NCBI GenBank assembly: GCA_947044405.1
Contig: CAMRHE010000354.1
Span: 124,001-188,000 of the forward strand
Origin: Leptodactylus fallax
Lineage: Eukaryota > Chordata > Amphibia > Anura > Leptodactylidae
Length of the DNA: 64,000 nt
Direction: 5' to 3'
This document shows, one piece after another, positions 53,801 through 64,000 of this stretch; position 1 is the stretch's first letter; each line of letters opens with the position of its first letter. Below the pieces are notes generated by a model that did not search any database, was not told the DNA's origin, and saw only the letters and a list, made by a program, of their open reading frames with translations. Made by a program: the position numbers and the translations under genes.

Positions 53801-55431
53801 CAGTGCCTTGCGAAAGTATTCGGCCCCCTTGAACTTTTCGACCTTTTGCCACATTTCAGGCTTCAAACATAAAGATATAAAATTTTATTTTTTTGGTGAA
53901 GAATCAACAACAAGTGGGACACAATTGTGAAGTGAAATGAAATTTATTGGTTATTTTAAACTTTTGTAAAAAATAAAAAACTGAAAAGTGGGGCGTGCAA
54001 TATTATTTGGCTCCTTTACTTTCAGTGCAGCAAACTCACTCCAGAAGTTCAGTGAGGATCTCTGAATGATCCAATATTGTCCTAAATGACTGATGATGAT
54101 AAATATAATCCACCTGTGTGTAATCAAGTCTCCGTATAAATGCACCTGCTCTGTGATAGTCTCAGGGTTCTGTTTAAAGCGCAGAGAACATCATGAAGAC
54201 CAAGGAACACACCAGGCAGGTCCGTGATACTGTTGTGAAGAAGTTTAAAGCCGGATTTGGATACAAAAAGATTTCCCAAACTTTAAACATCCCAAGGAGC
54301 ACTGTGCAAGCGATCATATTGAAATGGAAGGAGTATCAGACCACTGCAAATCTACCCAGACCCGGCCGTCCCTCTAAACTTTCATCTCAAACAAGGAGAA
54401 GACTGATCAGAGATGCAGCCAAGAGGCCCATGATCACTCTGGATGAACTGCAGAGATCTACAGCTGAGGTGGGAGAGTCTGTCCATAGGACAACAATCAG
54501 TCGTACTCTGCACAAATCTGGCCTTTATGGAAGAGTGGCAAGAAGAAAGCCATTTCTCAAAGATATCCATAAAAAGGCTTGTTTAAAGTTTGCCACAAGC
54601 CACCTGGGAGACACCAAACATGTGGAAGAAGGTGCTCTGGTCAGATGAAACCAAAAATCCAACTTTTTGGCCACAATGCAAAACGATATGTTTGGCGTAA
54701 AAGCAACACAGCTCATCCCCCTGAACACACCATCCCCACTGTCACACATGGTGGTGGCAGCATCATGGTTTGGGCCTGCTTTTCTTCAGCAGGGACAGGG
54801 AAGATGGTTAAAATTGATGGGAAGATGGATGGAGCCAAATACAGGACCATTCTGGAAGAAAACCTGTTGGAGTCTGCAAAAGACCTGAGACTGGGACGGA
54901 GATTTATCTTCCAACAAGACAATGATCCCAAACATAAAGCAAAATCTACAATGGAATGGTTCACAAATAAACGTATCCAGGTGTTAGAATGGCCAAGTCA
55001 AAGTCCAGACCTGAATCCAATCGAGAATCTGTGGAAAGAGCTGAAAACTGCTGTTCACAAACGCTCTCCATCCAACCTCACTGAGCTCCAGCTGTTTTCC
55101 AAGGAAGAATGGGCAAGAATTTCAGTCTCTCGATGTGCAAAACTGATAGAGACATACCCCAAGCGACTTGCAGCTGTAATCGCAGCAAAAGGTGGCGCTA
55201 CAAAGTATTAACGTAAGGGGGCCGAATAATTTGGCACGCCCCACTTTTCAGTTTTTGATTTTTTACAAAAGTTTAAAATATCCAATAAATTTTGTTCCAC
55301 TTCACGATTGTGTCCCACTTGTTGTTGATTCTTCACCAAAAAATTAAAATTTTATATCCTTATGTTTGAAGCCTGAAATGTGGCAAAAGGTTGAAAAGTT
55401 CAAGGGGGCCGAATACTTTCGCAAGGCACTG
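53801..55431 (+). mobile_element. Tc1/mariner element with long inverted repeats
   Basis: 1631-bp element flanked by TA (53799-53800 and 55432-55433). Ends CAGTGCCTTGCGAAAGTATTC and its mirror; the inverted repeats extend about 215 bp on each side (53801-54017 and 55213-55431). One transposase gene, plus strand, broken by frameshifts. It lies within a fragment of another dispersed repeat (TTTCATATTTTCCTTCCCCG at the left, GGAGGTTCCATGTGAGATAA at the right). Confidence 0.95.
54193..55211 (+). pseudogene. Tc1-type DD34E transposase, frameshifted
   Basis: Starts MKTKEHTRQVRDTVVKK, a usual start of this family. It has HTH helices (GYKKISQTLNIPRSTVQAII) and a PGRPSK AT-hook-like motif. The frame changes twice between 54610 and 54655: the first ORF loses the family sequence after ATSHLGDT, the middle WKKVLWSDETK runs in a second frame, and KIQLFGHNAKRYVWRK resumes in a third. 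The catalytic D of SDETK, D of FQQDNDPK and E of NPIENLW are present (34 residues between the last two). It is close to intact but cannot make full transposase. Confidence 0.92.
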
Positions 55432-55989
55432 TATAATGTTTTGATTAGATTTTATTTACTTTTTTGGAGGTTCCATGTGAGATAACACAAAATTCTGTCA
55501 TAATTTTTTGCATTTTGTTTTTACGGCGTTCACTCTGCATTATAAATGACCTGGCAGCTTTTTCTGGCAGGTCATTATGATTCCGGCGATATTATATTTA
55601 TATTCTTTTTTATTACATTTTACTGCTTTTACAAATAAAACGTCACTTTTTGAAAAGGAACGATTGCCCTGGGGTCACCGTGTTCTGACGCCTCTAACTT
55701 ACTGTACTGTTGACGGAGATATGTCAGGGCTCTTTATTTGCGGGGCAAGTTGTAGTTTATTTCTTGGTACCAATGTTTGGTATGTATGACTTTCTGATCA
55801 CCTTTTATTGTTATTTTTTGGGGAAAGCAAAGTGACGTTAATTTGCGCATTGCGGTATATTTTTTTTCTACGGTGTACACCGTACGGGATAAATAACGCT
55901 ATAAGTGGGGACTTATACACACGTGGGGGATACCTAACATTTTTGTTTAATTTTTTTGGTTTACGTTATGTGTTTTTTTAATTTTAGGC

Positions 55990-56215
55990 CCATTGTATAT
56001 GACCACATGGCTGGTGCACGGGCAGCACACGGATTCCATTCATTCAATGCACAGCCACAAAACCGGACAGGAATAGGACCTGTACTGAGTTGCGGCCCGG
56101 ACTCTGATCCGTGTAATATGAGCAAGTGCATGGCCCAACAGAAATGAATGGGTCAGTGTGCTATCTGGGAAAAACCTGGATAGCACACGGTCATGTGCAA
56201 GGGCCCTAAAGGTGG
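55990..56215. repeat. Palindromic repeat, GACCACATGGCTGG / CACGGTCATGTGC
   Basis: GGCCCATTGTATATGACCAC at the left mirrors CGGTCATGTGCAAGGGCCC at the right; GGATAGCACAC/GTGTGCTATC pairs inside. Probably a MITE. Followed by a (TA)n run at 56258-56291. Confidence 0.6.
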
Positions 56216-56257
56216 GATTTTTGAACTTTTTATACTTAAGTTTTTGAACTTTTATAT

Positions 56258-56293
<36 letters not shown>

Positions 56294-56532
56294 TTTTTAC
56301 CTGTCCCACAAGGAAACTTGAACCTGAGATCTCTGATCCCCAGAGCAATGTATTGCAATACATCACACATATACTCACTGTGTGAAATGTGCATGGGCCC
56401 ACCAATGTGTTAAAACAGCTAAGCAATAGACTTGCAAATTTACAGGTCAGGGCCACTGGGGGGGCTGAAGCATGTGGTGTGAAAAATCACCATAAATCAC
56501 TCTGTCCTGGCATCAGCCTATGGACTTGCATA

Positions 56533-58101
56533 CACTGTGTTCCAAATTATTATGCAAATAATAGTTTCTCATATTTTCCAAAATTACCTATATGAATTGC
56601 AGTCATTGTAATTTTCCAGTCATCAACTATTCGAGTATAATTGAAAGGTTTTTGAACAAACTGCCTATGATAACAGTATATTTAAAAAAAAAAATAAACA
56701 CTCAAAATGCACTCAAAATGCATGTTTTAAATTATTATGCACAGCAGAATTTGCAACCTTTTCATTTTTATTAAGAACAAAAAAATGGTCATTGTGAAAT
56801 TATAAGCATTAGCAGGTTATTACAAACTGAAATCAAACAGTTTTCAAGCCAAAACGTTATTCGAGGTGATGTTACATTTGCACATAGGACCCCTTGATCG
56901 AAAGAAGCTTCTGAACTCTCTCGTCCATTGAATTTGTCAGTTTTTGGATGGTTTCTGCTTCAATTGTTTTGCATGACGACAGAATACCCTCCCAGAGCTG
57001 TTGCTTAGATGTGAACTGCCTCCCGCCATCATAGATGATGCTCCAGAGGTTCTCAGTGGGGTTGAGGTCAGGGGAGCATGGGGGCCACACCATAAGTTTG
57101 TCCCCTTTTATGCCCATAGCAGCCAGAGATGCAGATGTGTTATTTGCAGCATGAGACGGTGCATTATCATGCATGAAAATGATCTTTCTGCGGAATGCAT
57201 GGTTCTTCTTCTTGAACCATGGCAGGAGGTGCTGTTTGAGAAACTCCACATACATTATGGAGTTCATCTTTACCCCTTCAGGGATCCTAAAGGGGCCGAC
57301 AATCTCTCTCCCCATGATTCCAGCCCAAAACATTACTCCACCTCCTCCTTGTTGGCGCCGTAGCCGTGTTTGCATGGGGTGTCCATCAACAAGCCATCCT
57401 CCACTCCATCCATCTGGACCATCGAGCGTTGCACGGCACTCATCGGTGAACAAAACAGTTTTGAAGTCAGTCTTCATGTATTGTTTGGCCCACTGGAGCC
57501 GTTTCTGCTTGTGTGCAGTGGATAGAGGAAGTCGACAGGATGGCTTACGCACAGCTGCAAACCTCTGAAGGACCCTGCATCTTGTTGTTCGGGGGGACGT
57601 TGGAGGCACCAGCAGCTTCAAAAACTTGTCTGCTGCTATGACAAGGCATTTTTGAAGCTGCTCTTTTAACCTGACGTAATTGCCTGTTGGAAAGAGTCCT
57701 CAATTTTCCCTTATCAGCACGCACACGTGTGTGCTGTGAATCAGCTACATACTTCTTGATTGTGCGATGATCACGATGAAGTGTCTTGGCAATGTTGATT
57801 GTAGTCATGCCTTGACCTAAACATTCCACAATTTGTTGCTTCTCAGCAGCCGACACATCCTTTTTCTTTCCCATTTTGGCTGAAAATGTAGGCTGCTTAA
57901 TAATGTGGGACAGCCTTCTTAAGTAGTCTTGCCTTTAATTGGACACACCTGCCAAACTAATTAGCACAGGTGTCTGCAATTGCTTTCAGTGATATAAAGA
58001 GCCCTGACACACATCACCATCAATGAGTTTAACTGACAAACAAAAAAATTCTTACCTTATCACTCCTAAACACTTTTTGCATAATAATTTGGAACACAGT
58101 G
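56533..58101 (-). mobile_element. Tc1/mariner element, DD37E type
   Basis: 1569-bp element flanked by TA (56531-56532 and 58102-58103). The terminal repeats are CACTGTGTTCCAAATTATTA followed by TGCAAA, about 26 bp, and mirrored exactly at the other end. A further copy of AAATTATTATGCA lies inside near 56735. One transposase gene on the minus strand with a single frameshift. Confidence 0.95.
56872..57874 (-). pseudogene. DD37E-type Tc1/mariner transposase, one frameshift
   Basis: Start ATG at 57872-57874 (MGKKKDVSAAEKQQIV). HTH region near IVECLGQGMTTINIAKTLHR. Catalytic D in VLFTDECRA, D in FMHDNAPSH, E in NPTENLWS, with 37 residues between the last two. The frames join within GASNVPPNN/VPPTSPRTTR, at the G run 57590-57595 on plus, so one inserted base in a homopolymer would explain the break. 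Everything else is open to the stop at 56872. Compared with the other two Tc1-type genes in this window, it is the least damaged. Confidence 0.93.
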
Positions 58102-58104
58102 TAT

Positions 58105-58640
58105 GTGCTTTGGGAGTTTCATGAAGAGGTTTCCATTGTTTAGTAGCTGAACACAAGCATTGTAGACTATATTTGCTTCCAAATGTGTTTGGAGACAGTC
58201 CTTTTTGGTGAGTCAATGCTAATCATTGTATTGGTCACATTTGGTAAGGAAATTTATGCAAAAAGGTGATTATTTACACAGTTTTTGACATGGAAAGGCC
58301 CTCCATGGTCAGGGCTACTTCTCACAGCAGGTCCTTACAGTGTGTAAATGAACCCTCATTCTTCCTTTGTGTATTAGAGGAAGAAGATATGAGGCACCCC
58401 ATGCTCTGTTATCATGCAGGTGACTGAGGTTTACAGATAGCGGAAACACAGACCACAGCAGACACAAAATGTATAACAAAAGACGCAAGAACTTAATTGA
58501 GACGTTAATGTCTAAAATAGGGGGAAAAAAAAATCTATCCCAAGAACGTGTCTATTTTTGGGGCCCTCAGGATGCTGGCTGCCGCTATGCCAGTGCTTCC
58601 AGAAATTACAGTAAAGTAAAGTAGTACTTCACAGCAGTGT
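58105..58640. other. Non-coding spacer
   Basis: No gene seen. Unique sequence with no clear repeat boundaries. Confidence 0.4.
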
Positions 58641-58649
58641 CACACAAGT

Positions 58650-58870
58650 TAGGGTGGGTTCCACTTGCGCCAGAGTCCATCCGAATCTGACTAAAATCTT
58701 GGGAAATTGTATAGGCACTGGATAGCAAAAGGTTAGCGACGCATTGCTAAAAAACCCATTCATTTGAATGGGGTTTTAAAGCAATGCGCGGGTGTGCGCT
58801 TACACCCTCTGCGCTGCGAATCCAGTTTTTTTTCGCTGGAAACAAAGTCGGACATGCGGATGCCGGGTCT
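58650..58870. repeat. Half copy of the AGGGTGGGTTCACACCTG foldback family
   Basis: TTAGGGTGGGTTCCACTTGC, ACCCATTCATTTGAATGG, GCAATGCGCGGGTGTGCG and ACACCCTCTGCGCTGCGAA match 15785-16110 (arms in the other order). The second arm is missing. Confidence 0.7.
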
Positions 58871-58950
58871 GTAAAGATAATAGCATCCTCTCTGCTGCAG
58901 AGCGGTCGCCATAGCTACCAGTCTCCGCTGTAATGTACCGGGAGCTAATG

Positions 58951-59370
58951 CAGGGGCGCACCGCTAATGAGGCGAAGTGAGGCGGCACTATCCGTCACTG
59001 TCTGGGGGGCGGCATTTTTACTATTCAATGTATGTCAGCCCAGGACAGGCCGCTTTAAAAAAAAAAAACAAAGCTGAGCGGGGCCTGTCCTGGGCTGGTT
59101 TACGAGACATCACATCTCAGCGCACTATGCGCCTACGCTGAGACACAGTCGTCGCGGACAAGAAGAGGAGGCGGCGGCTGCTCTATCAAGGCATCACAGG
59201 TGAGTATAACTTTTTTTTTTATATATAAATAGGCTGTAACCTGCTGGAGTAACCCCAGCAGGTAACGGCCTATTTATTTACCTACCCCGCGTCTTCTCGT
59301 GGCCGCCTCTGCTTCCCCTTCTGCTATGGGACGTAGAAGGGGAAGTCGATGCCGCTGTGAGCATCAGATC
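58951..59370. repeat. Possible hAT-like left end (CAGGGGCGCACCGC) and GC-rich sequence
   Basis: Begins CAGGGGCGCACCGCTAATGAG, then GGCGAAGTGAGGCGGCAC, typical of a hAT-like terminus. GGACAGGCCGCTTT mirrors AGCGGGGCCTGTCC near 59080. No matching right end was found. Confidence 0.4.
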
Positions 59371-59661
59371 CGGAGTATAATAATTGGAGGCCCAGGGGAG
59401 GTGATAAACATAAAAACCAATGCTACTTACCTCTCCTGCGATCGGTGTTACTCCGAGCAGGCTTGGGGCCTCTGGTGACGTCATCAGGTTGCGTCGCCGG
59501 CCTAATCACGTGACGTGTGTGCGCAATTAAACAGGGCCGAAAGCTGCAAGGAGTGCACCGGTGTCCAGGATAGGTAAGTAACACTGGTTTTTATGTTTGT
59601 CACCTCCCCTGGGTCTCCAATGATTATACTCTGGGGTCCGAAAAGACCCCAGAGTATAATA
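59371..59661. mobile_element. AGTATAATAATTGGAGGCCC foldback element, full copy
   Basis: The left arm (AGTATAATAATTGGAGGCCC, AGGGGAGGTGATAAACATAA, CTTACCTCTCCTG) is mirrored by the right arm (GGTAAGTAACACTGGTTTTT, GTCACCTCCCCTGGGTCTCC, ATTATACTCTGGGG). Arms of about 65 bp. Between them TGGGGCCTCTGGTGACGTCA. It ends in an extra hairpin, CTGGGGTCCGAAAAGACCCCAG. This is the best preserved copy of the family. Confidence 0.8.
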
Positions 59662-60100
59662 ATAGTTCATGGGTGGGCCACTGTGAGGCATAATACCGTG
59701 TGCAGGGGCCACTGTGGAGCATAATACCCTGTGTAGGGGCCACTATGGAGCATAATACAAGTGCAGGGGCCACTATGGAGCATAATACCAGTACAGGGGC
59801 CACTATGGCGCATAATACCAGTGCAGGGGCCACTATGGAGCATAATACCAGTGCAGGGGCCACTATGGAGCATAATACCAGTGCAGGGGCCACTATGGAG
59901 CATAATACCAGTGCAGGGACCACTATGGAGCATAATACCAGTGCAGGGGGCTGGTCCACTATGGAGCATAATACCAGTGCAGGGGCCACTGTGGAGCATA
60001 ATACCATGTGCAGGAGCCAATATGGAGCATAATACCGTGTAGAGGGGCCAATATGGGGCATAATACCGTGTGCAGGGGCCACTAGGGAGCATAAAACTGA
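59655..60100. repeat. GGAGCATAATACCAGTGCAGGGGCC minisatellite
   Basis: About 15 units of 29-30 bp (GGAGCATAATACCAGTGCAG plus GGGCCACTAT). It follows the foldback element directly. Most inner units are identical. Spurious ORFs run in both directions. Confidence 0.92.
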
Positions 60101-60109
60101 CCGCGGGCA

Positions 60110-60900
60110 TTACTACCTGTAAGACCCCAAACTGTCCCCGGGCCTGGTGGGTACCTTCTTGTTGCAGGCTGGCTCCCGCGCGGCAAGATCACGGGAGCCA
60201 TCGTGTTCCTGTGACAGCTGAGAGCCTAATAAAGGCTTCCAGGCCTGTCATAGGAATATTACTATTGTGGCTGGTCATAGACCAGCCACAATACTAATGT
60301 AGTGAATCTCCCATAGATTGCAATACAGTTGTATTGCAGTCTATGGGACTTGCAATCAAATGATTGCAGTTTCAAGCCCCCTAGGGGGGCTGATAAAATA
60401 GTTTAAAAAATTTTTTTTAAAAATAAAAAACGAAAAGTTATAAATCATCCCCTTTCCCTAGAATACATATAAAAGTAGAAAATTACTGTGAAACACATAC
60501 ACATTAGGTATCCCTGTGTCTGAAAATGCCAGGTCTACAAACTTATAAAAATATTTTTCCCGTAGGGTGAACGTCATAGTGGGAAAAAGTATGAAAAGTG
60601 CCAAACTTCCGTTTATTTCACTGTTTCACCTCTGATTTGAATAAAAAGCGATCAAAGCAATATTCCCCAAAATGGTATAAAAAGTACACCTGGCCCAGCA
60701 AAAAAAGACGTCCTATGCTTCCCCGTAAAGCTGCAGGGTAACCTGTCAATGTGGCTTTACAGCTGTTGCAAAACTACAACTACAATATTTTACCACATTT
60801 TTTGCATCAAATTTTATTCCCTATTTTCCTCCTATAAAACCTAGGTGCGTCTTATGGTCCGGTGCGTCTTATAGTCCGAAAAATACGATAGATGTAAAAT
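60110..60900. repeat. Diverged relative of the TTAA-flanked element
   Basis: GGAGCCTAATAAAGGC-like, CTATGGGACTTGCAATC, TTTAGGTATCCC-type ACATTAGGTATCCCTGTG, GGTGAACGTCATAGTGGG and AATAAAAAGCGATCAAAGC match parts of 52416-53653 in order. Ends not found. Non-coding. Confidence 0.6.
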
Positions 60901-61750
60901 TATAATCACCCAACAAAAAAAATCCAGTGCAGCAAAAAAAACTATTGAATTATAAAAATGATAAAAAAGTGTTGAATTATAACTGTTGAAATATGAAGCA
61001 TAAAAAAAGCAAAAAAAATCTCTGCAGTAAAATGCAGTAATGTACTAAGAGCAGATTTTATAGTGTCCCAAAGCAGTTCTTATAACGGCCACTAGATGCT
61101 GCTGAAATAATGCAAACGTGCATATAGTCTAGCAATAAACGAATATATAGTCTACATTTAAAGGGGATGTGTCACCAAAAATGGCCTATTTTTAAAACCA
61201 AATTTTTATATGATAACTTTTTTGAATTTTCCATGTCACTGTCTACGATATAGTTGTTGTTTTTTTTTAATTGACTATATGCTGCAATTTTCACTCTGGC
61301 CACAAAGTCTAATAATAGGCGGACACTTACCCTATTCTGTGGGGGACTTTCATTGCAGCAGTGACCTCATTTAATCACAAACAAATCAGACAGGATTACA
61401 ACAGAAGATAACACCGGTACAAATAACACCCATAGTGACATTACATCACTACTGACAATAGATGATGTCACAGCTTATCTCCTCCACCTCCCTGCAGAGG
61501 GTATGGCTAGAAAACTCTGCGATAGACCTCAGTGAGGCGACTACTGCTGCCTATGCCTATGAATCTGCTGTAAAGCATATCACTAAATGCTGTTAACAGA
61601 GCAGAGGGAAAGTCAGGCAAGATGGCCGCCCCCATAATCATGTACAGAATATAAATAAATAGATAGAGAAATCTATCTATCTGCTTTTAACCAGTTCTGG
61701 AGCAGTCTCGGACCCAGATCAGTTCTGCAGTTGTGATCAGCAGAAGCTAC
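60900..61750. other. Non-coding AT-rich stretch
   Basis: No gene seen. Includes AATAAACGAATATATAGTCT and a (TCTA)n-like run near 61655. Confidence 0.4.
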
Positions 61751-61767
61751 TAAAATAAGCTGAATCT

Positions 61768-62378
61768 CACAAACTACAGGCTCTCCTGTTAATCATCGCC
61801 ATATGCTTAAATGGGAGGAGGCGGTGGGTAAACCCATCTCCCAGGAACAGTGGCGGATTGTATGGTCTCGGGCCCAGAAATCATCTCAGTGCATTACGTT
61901 TAGGGAAACGCAGTATAAGCTGTTGATGCATTGGTATCATACTCCGGCTCTCCTTCATACTTTAAACCCATTAGTTCCCCCATGGTGCTGGCGCTGTGGA
62001 GCTGCGGTGGGTACCCTGCACCATATCTTTTGGACGTGCCCTCTCATCCTCGGTTTTTGGAGGGAGGTCAGGACTCTGACGACTGCTCTCTTTTTGCAAG
62101 AGGTTCCTCTTGACCCTCTTCTTTATCTCCTGAACCTTCCCCCCAGACACCTGAGCAATAAGTCATCCAGGCTTTTCTTGCATCTTTGTACTGCAGCTAA
62201 AACTCTCATAGCTAGAAACTGGAAGAAGGTGAGTCCCCCATCTAGTCTTGAGCTTGTGGCTAGAATGAAGGATGTGAGGAGTCTTGAATACCTGACTGCT
62301 GGCCTACATAATTCACGGGAAGCCTTTGGGGCTATTTGGGCACCCTGGGACATGTATTGTACATTACAGGGTCTCTGA
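61768..62378 (+). pseudogene. L1/Tx1-type ORF2 C-terminus
   Basis: Open from the insertion junction to the stop at 62378 with no frame damage; the first in-frame ATG is at 61803 (MLKWEEAVGKPISQEQW). It has the L1-type tail: RETQYKLLMHWYHTP, then the zinc-knuckle-like CWRCGAAVGTLHHIFWTCP. Endonuclease and reverse-transcriptase domains are absent. A fragment that cannot act alone. Confidence 0.88.
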
Positions 62379-62624
62379 TCTCTAGTCCTCTCCTTCCCTC
62401 CCCCCCCCCTTCCCTTTGGTCCTACCCTTGTCTTCTTAACCCCTCCATTCCCCCCTCCCTTGTTCACTGCTTAATTTAAATGCATATTGCTTAAGGGGGA
62501 GGAGGCAGATAGCCTCTATTTACCTCAATGCTTCCTGTTTGTTTGATTATTATTGTTTTTTTGTTTTTTCTTTATTCCTTGTTAATGAAAAATTTTTCAA
62601 TAAAATTACAGTTATATAAAAAAA
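61768..62624 (+). mobile_element. 5'-truncated L1/Tx1-type LINE insertion
   Basis: The 16-bp repeat AAAATAAGCTGAATCT at 61752-61767 and 62625-62640 is a target-site duplication. The element ends with AATAAAATTACAGTTATAT and a run of As, as LINEs do. The 5' end is cut within ORF2, the usual sign of incomplete reverse transcription. About 857 bp remain. Confidence 0.92.
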
Positions 62625-62699
62625 AAAATAAGCTGAATCTGCTAATGATCTGCAGATAAATATCTCATGTGTATGGCCAATTCCAGTCAAAATTTTTGG

Positions 62700-63000
62700 T
62701 ACCACTTTTAAAGGGATTATCCACCTTTCTAATACTGATGGACTATTCTTAGGATAGGCCTTCAATTTTGGATCTGCGAGGATCATGACCGTGGGGTCCT
62801 GGTTGTACTGGAACAGCAGGGCTCCCAGTGCTGTTTACATGCTGTACATCGTATAGTGGTGGGTTTAGGTACTGCAGTGTCTTCCCATAGACTTCAGTGG
62901 GCACTGCTGCAGTACCTAAACCCACCACGATACAGATATTACGGATTTTGTGTCCCATATTCGTCCGTGTGCAGGAAACCTTAGCCAAGTGGCACACAAG
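62700..63000. repeat. Short palindromic repeat (TACTGCAGTGTCTTCCC)
   Basis: GGGTTTAGGTACTGCAGTG mirrors GCAGTACCTAAACCCACCAC. GGATAGGCCTTCAATTTTGG belongs to the common GGATAGG family. Non-coding. Confidence 0.55.
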
Positions 63001-63277
63001 GCAAGTAGAATAACCATAAAGGCATTAGAAAGAAATTCTTTGAGGATAAGGGCACATGTTAGGAGCTGTTGATGCAATGTTTAAGGTCAGGACGGGTGTA
63101 GATTGTAAAGGATGAAAAACTATAAAGAACAGATGTTTTTTTTCTTCAGTTCACTCATGGTTTTAGCTTCAAAAACTGCATCAATAAAACCTGAACGTGT
63201 GTCTTTACTCTAAGTTCTTATCAATTCCTTATCTCCAGGAACAGGCTCACCCACCTCCTGAAGACTGCAAATACTTC

Positions 63278-63507
63278 TTTAAGGCTACAGCCCCACGTTG
63301 CGGAAACGCAGCTTTTTTTGGTTGCATATTTTGCTGCGTTTTTTTGAGCCAAAGCCAGGAGTGGATTGAGCAGAAGGTAGAAGTATAAGAACTTCCTATA
63401 TATTTCCCATTCCATTTGTAGCCATTGTTGGCTTTGGCTCAAAAAAAACCGCAGCAAAATCTGCAACAAAAAAAGCTGCGGTTCCGCAGTGGGGCCACAG
63501 CCTCATC
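63278..63507. mobile_element. Palindromic MITE, GCTACAGCCCCACGTTGCGG ends
   Basis: AAGGCTACAGCCCCACGTTG, GGAAACGCAGCTTTTTTTGG and TTTTTGAGCCAAAGCC at the left are mirrored by GGCTTTGGCTCAAAAAAAAC, AAAAAGCTGCGGTTCC and GTGGGGCCACAGCCTCAT at the right. Almost complete foldback of about 230 bp. Confidence 0.75.
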
Positions 63508-63509
63508 AT

Positions 63510-64000
63510 CTGGTCATAAAGTCAGTTTTTTGTCTGCTGTTAAATAATGGGTTTTGTTTTTGCCCTCTTTCTAAGAATATTATATGGGACATCCAGACTG
63601 ACAATATCTGAGAGACTCCATGTGCAGGCTATACCATACTTGAGAATCTGTGTTCTGCCATGTTGTGTCCTCCTATGGGAATGTACCCTCTCCTGTATAT
63701 GATGTTGCATTGATTGGTATATACGGACATGATGCCCTTATCGTTGCATAAGGTTTTGTGACAGTGAGAAAAACATTGAAATTTTGGGTCCATACCCAGA
63801 AACTTCCCAGATCTCAATCCCATTGAGATCCTGTGGTTGATCCTCAAAAAGTGGGCAATTTGCCAAAGTCTTGAAATATAAGGGTCAGCGCTAGAGATGG
63901 GCATCTTCTGGGCATCCTCATGATGTCCAGTGGTCCTCTGGTGTCCCCTTAAGGATTGTGGCAGACATCACGCATCATTTGGGGCGCACTGACATAATGA
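63510..64000. other. Non-coding right edge
   Basis: No gene seen. Contains TCCCAGATCTCAATCCCATTGAGATCC, a Tc1-transposase-like trace (PDLNPIE in reverse sense is not clear), and no boundary. Confidence 0.35.

Noticed and set aside
56300..56400. tRNA-like text (AACTTGAACCTGAGATCTC) near 56310
   Set aside because: It resembles a T-arm but no cloverleaf can be completed; probably a repeat-derived trace.
59624..60110. ORFs of 93-152 aa around the 59655 array
   Set aside because: Minisatellite-derived, present in four frames.

Overview
This is a piece of a vertebrate nuclear genome, almost certainly from a frog (Anura). Three things point that way: tRNA genes that match vertebrate sequences base for base, a spliced F-box/LRR gene of the FBXL12 type, and a very high density of transposon and minisatellite families typical of large amphibian genomes (Tc1/mariner, hAT-like, TTAA-flanked and short palindromic elements, an L1-type LINE). 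The order Anura is inferred from the repeat types and was not tested by a search. Nothing bacterial is present: no operons, no CRISPR and no phage genes.

Layout. Positions 1-9740 hold three head-to-tail copies of a unit of about 3.7 kb (the first lacks about 0.3 kb, the third is partial). Each unit carries two initiator tRNA-Met genes on the minus strand. A fourth, inverted partial copy at 10885-12241 carries a seventh gene on the plus strand. Single tRNA genes follow: Asn-GTT (13492), Ile-TAT with an intron (23047), Val-AAC (23296) and Lys-TTT (51683). A Tc1-type element with a broken transposase (17848-19466) sits inside a minisatellite array. A 39-bp minisatellite of about 144 units fills 23997-29628; because 39 is a multiple of 3 and the unit lacks stops, it makes long artefactual ORFs on both strands.

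The only clear host protein gene is an FBXL12-like gene on the plus strand (exons 31817-32019, 33992-34064, 36844-37626; 352 aa), with a GC-rich promoter and a minisatellite in intron 1. At 44746-45597 (minus) there is an intact two-exon, 240-aa cysteine-rich gene of a multicopy, probably transposon-associated family; a second, inverted copy of its 3' flank lies at 49060-49215.

The right half is mostly mobile DNA: a 2.95-kb hAT-like element with an 8-bp target duplication that carries its own minisatellite (46001-48954), a TTAA-flanked element (52416-53653), a second Tc1-type element (53801-55431), a DD37E-type Tc1/mariner element (56533-58101), and a 5'-truncated LINE with a clear target duplication (61768-62624). 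Many short palindromic elements lie in between.

The strongest unusual signals are (i) the amplified initiator-tRNA unit, in which one gene of each pair stays perfect and the other has a different substitution in every copy; (ii) a family of minisatellite arrays of one common unit, found at seven places here and at least once wholly inside a hAT-like element; and (iii) the intact cysteine-rich gene.
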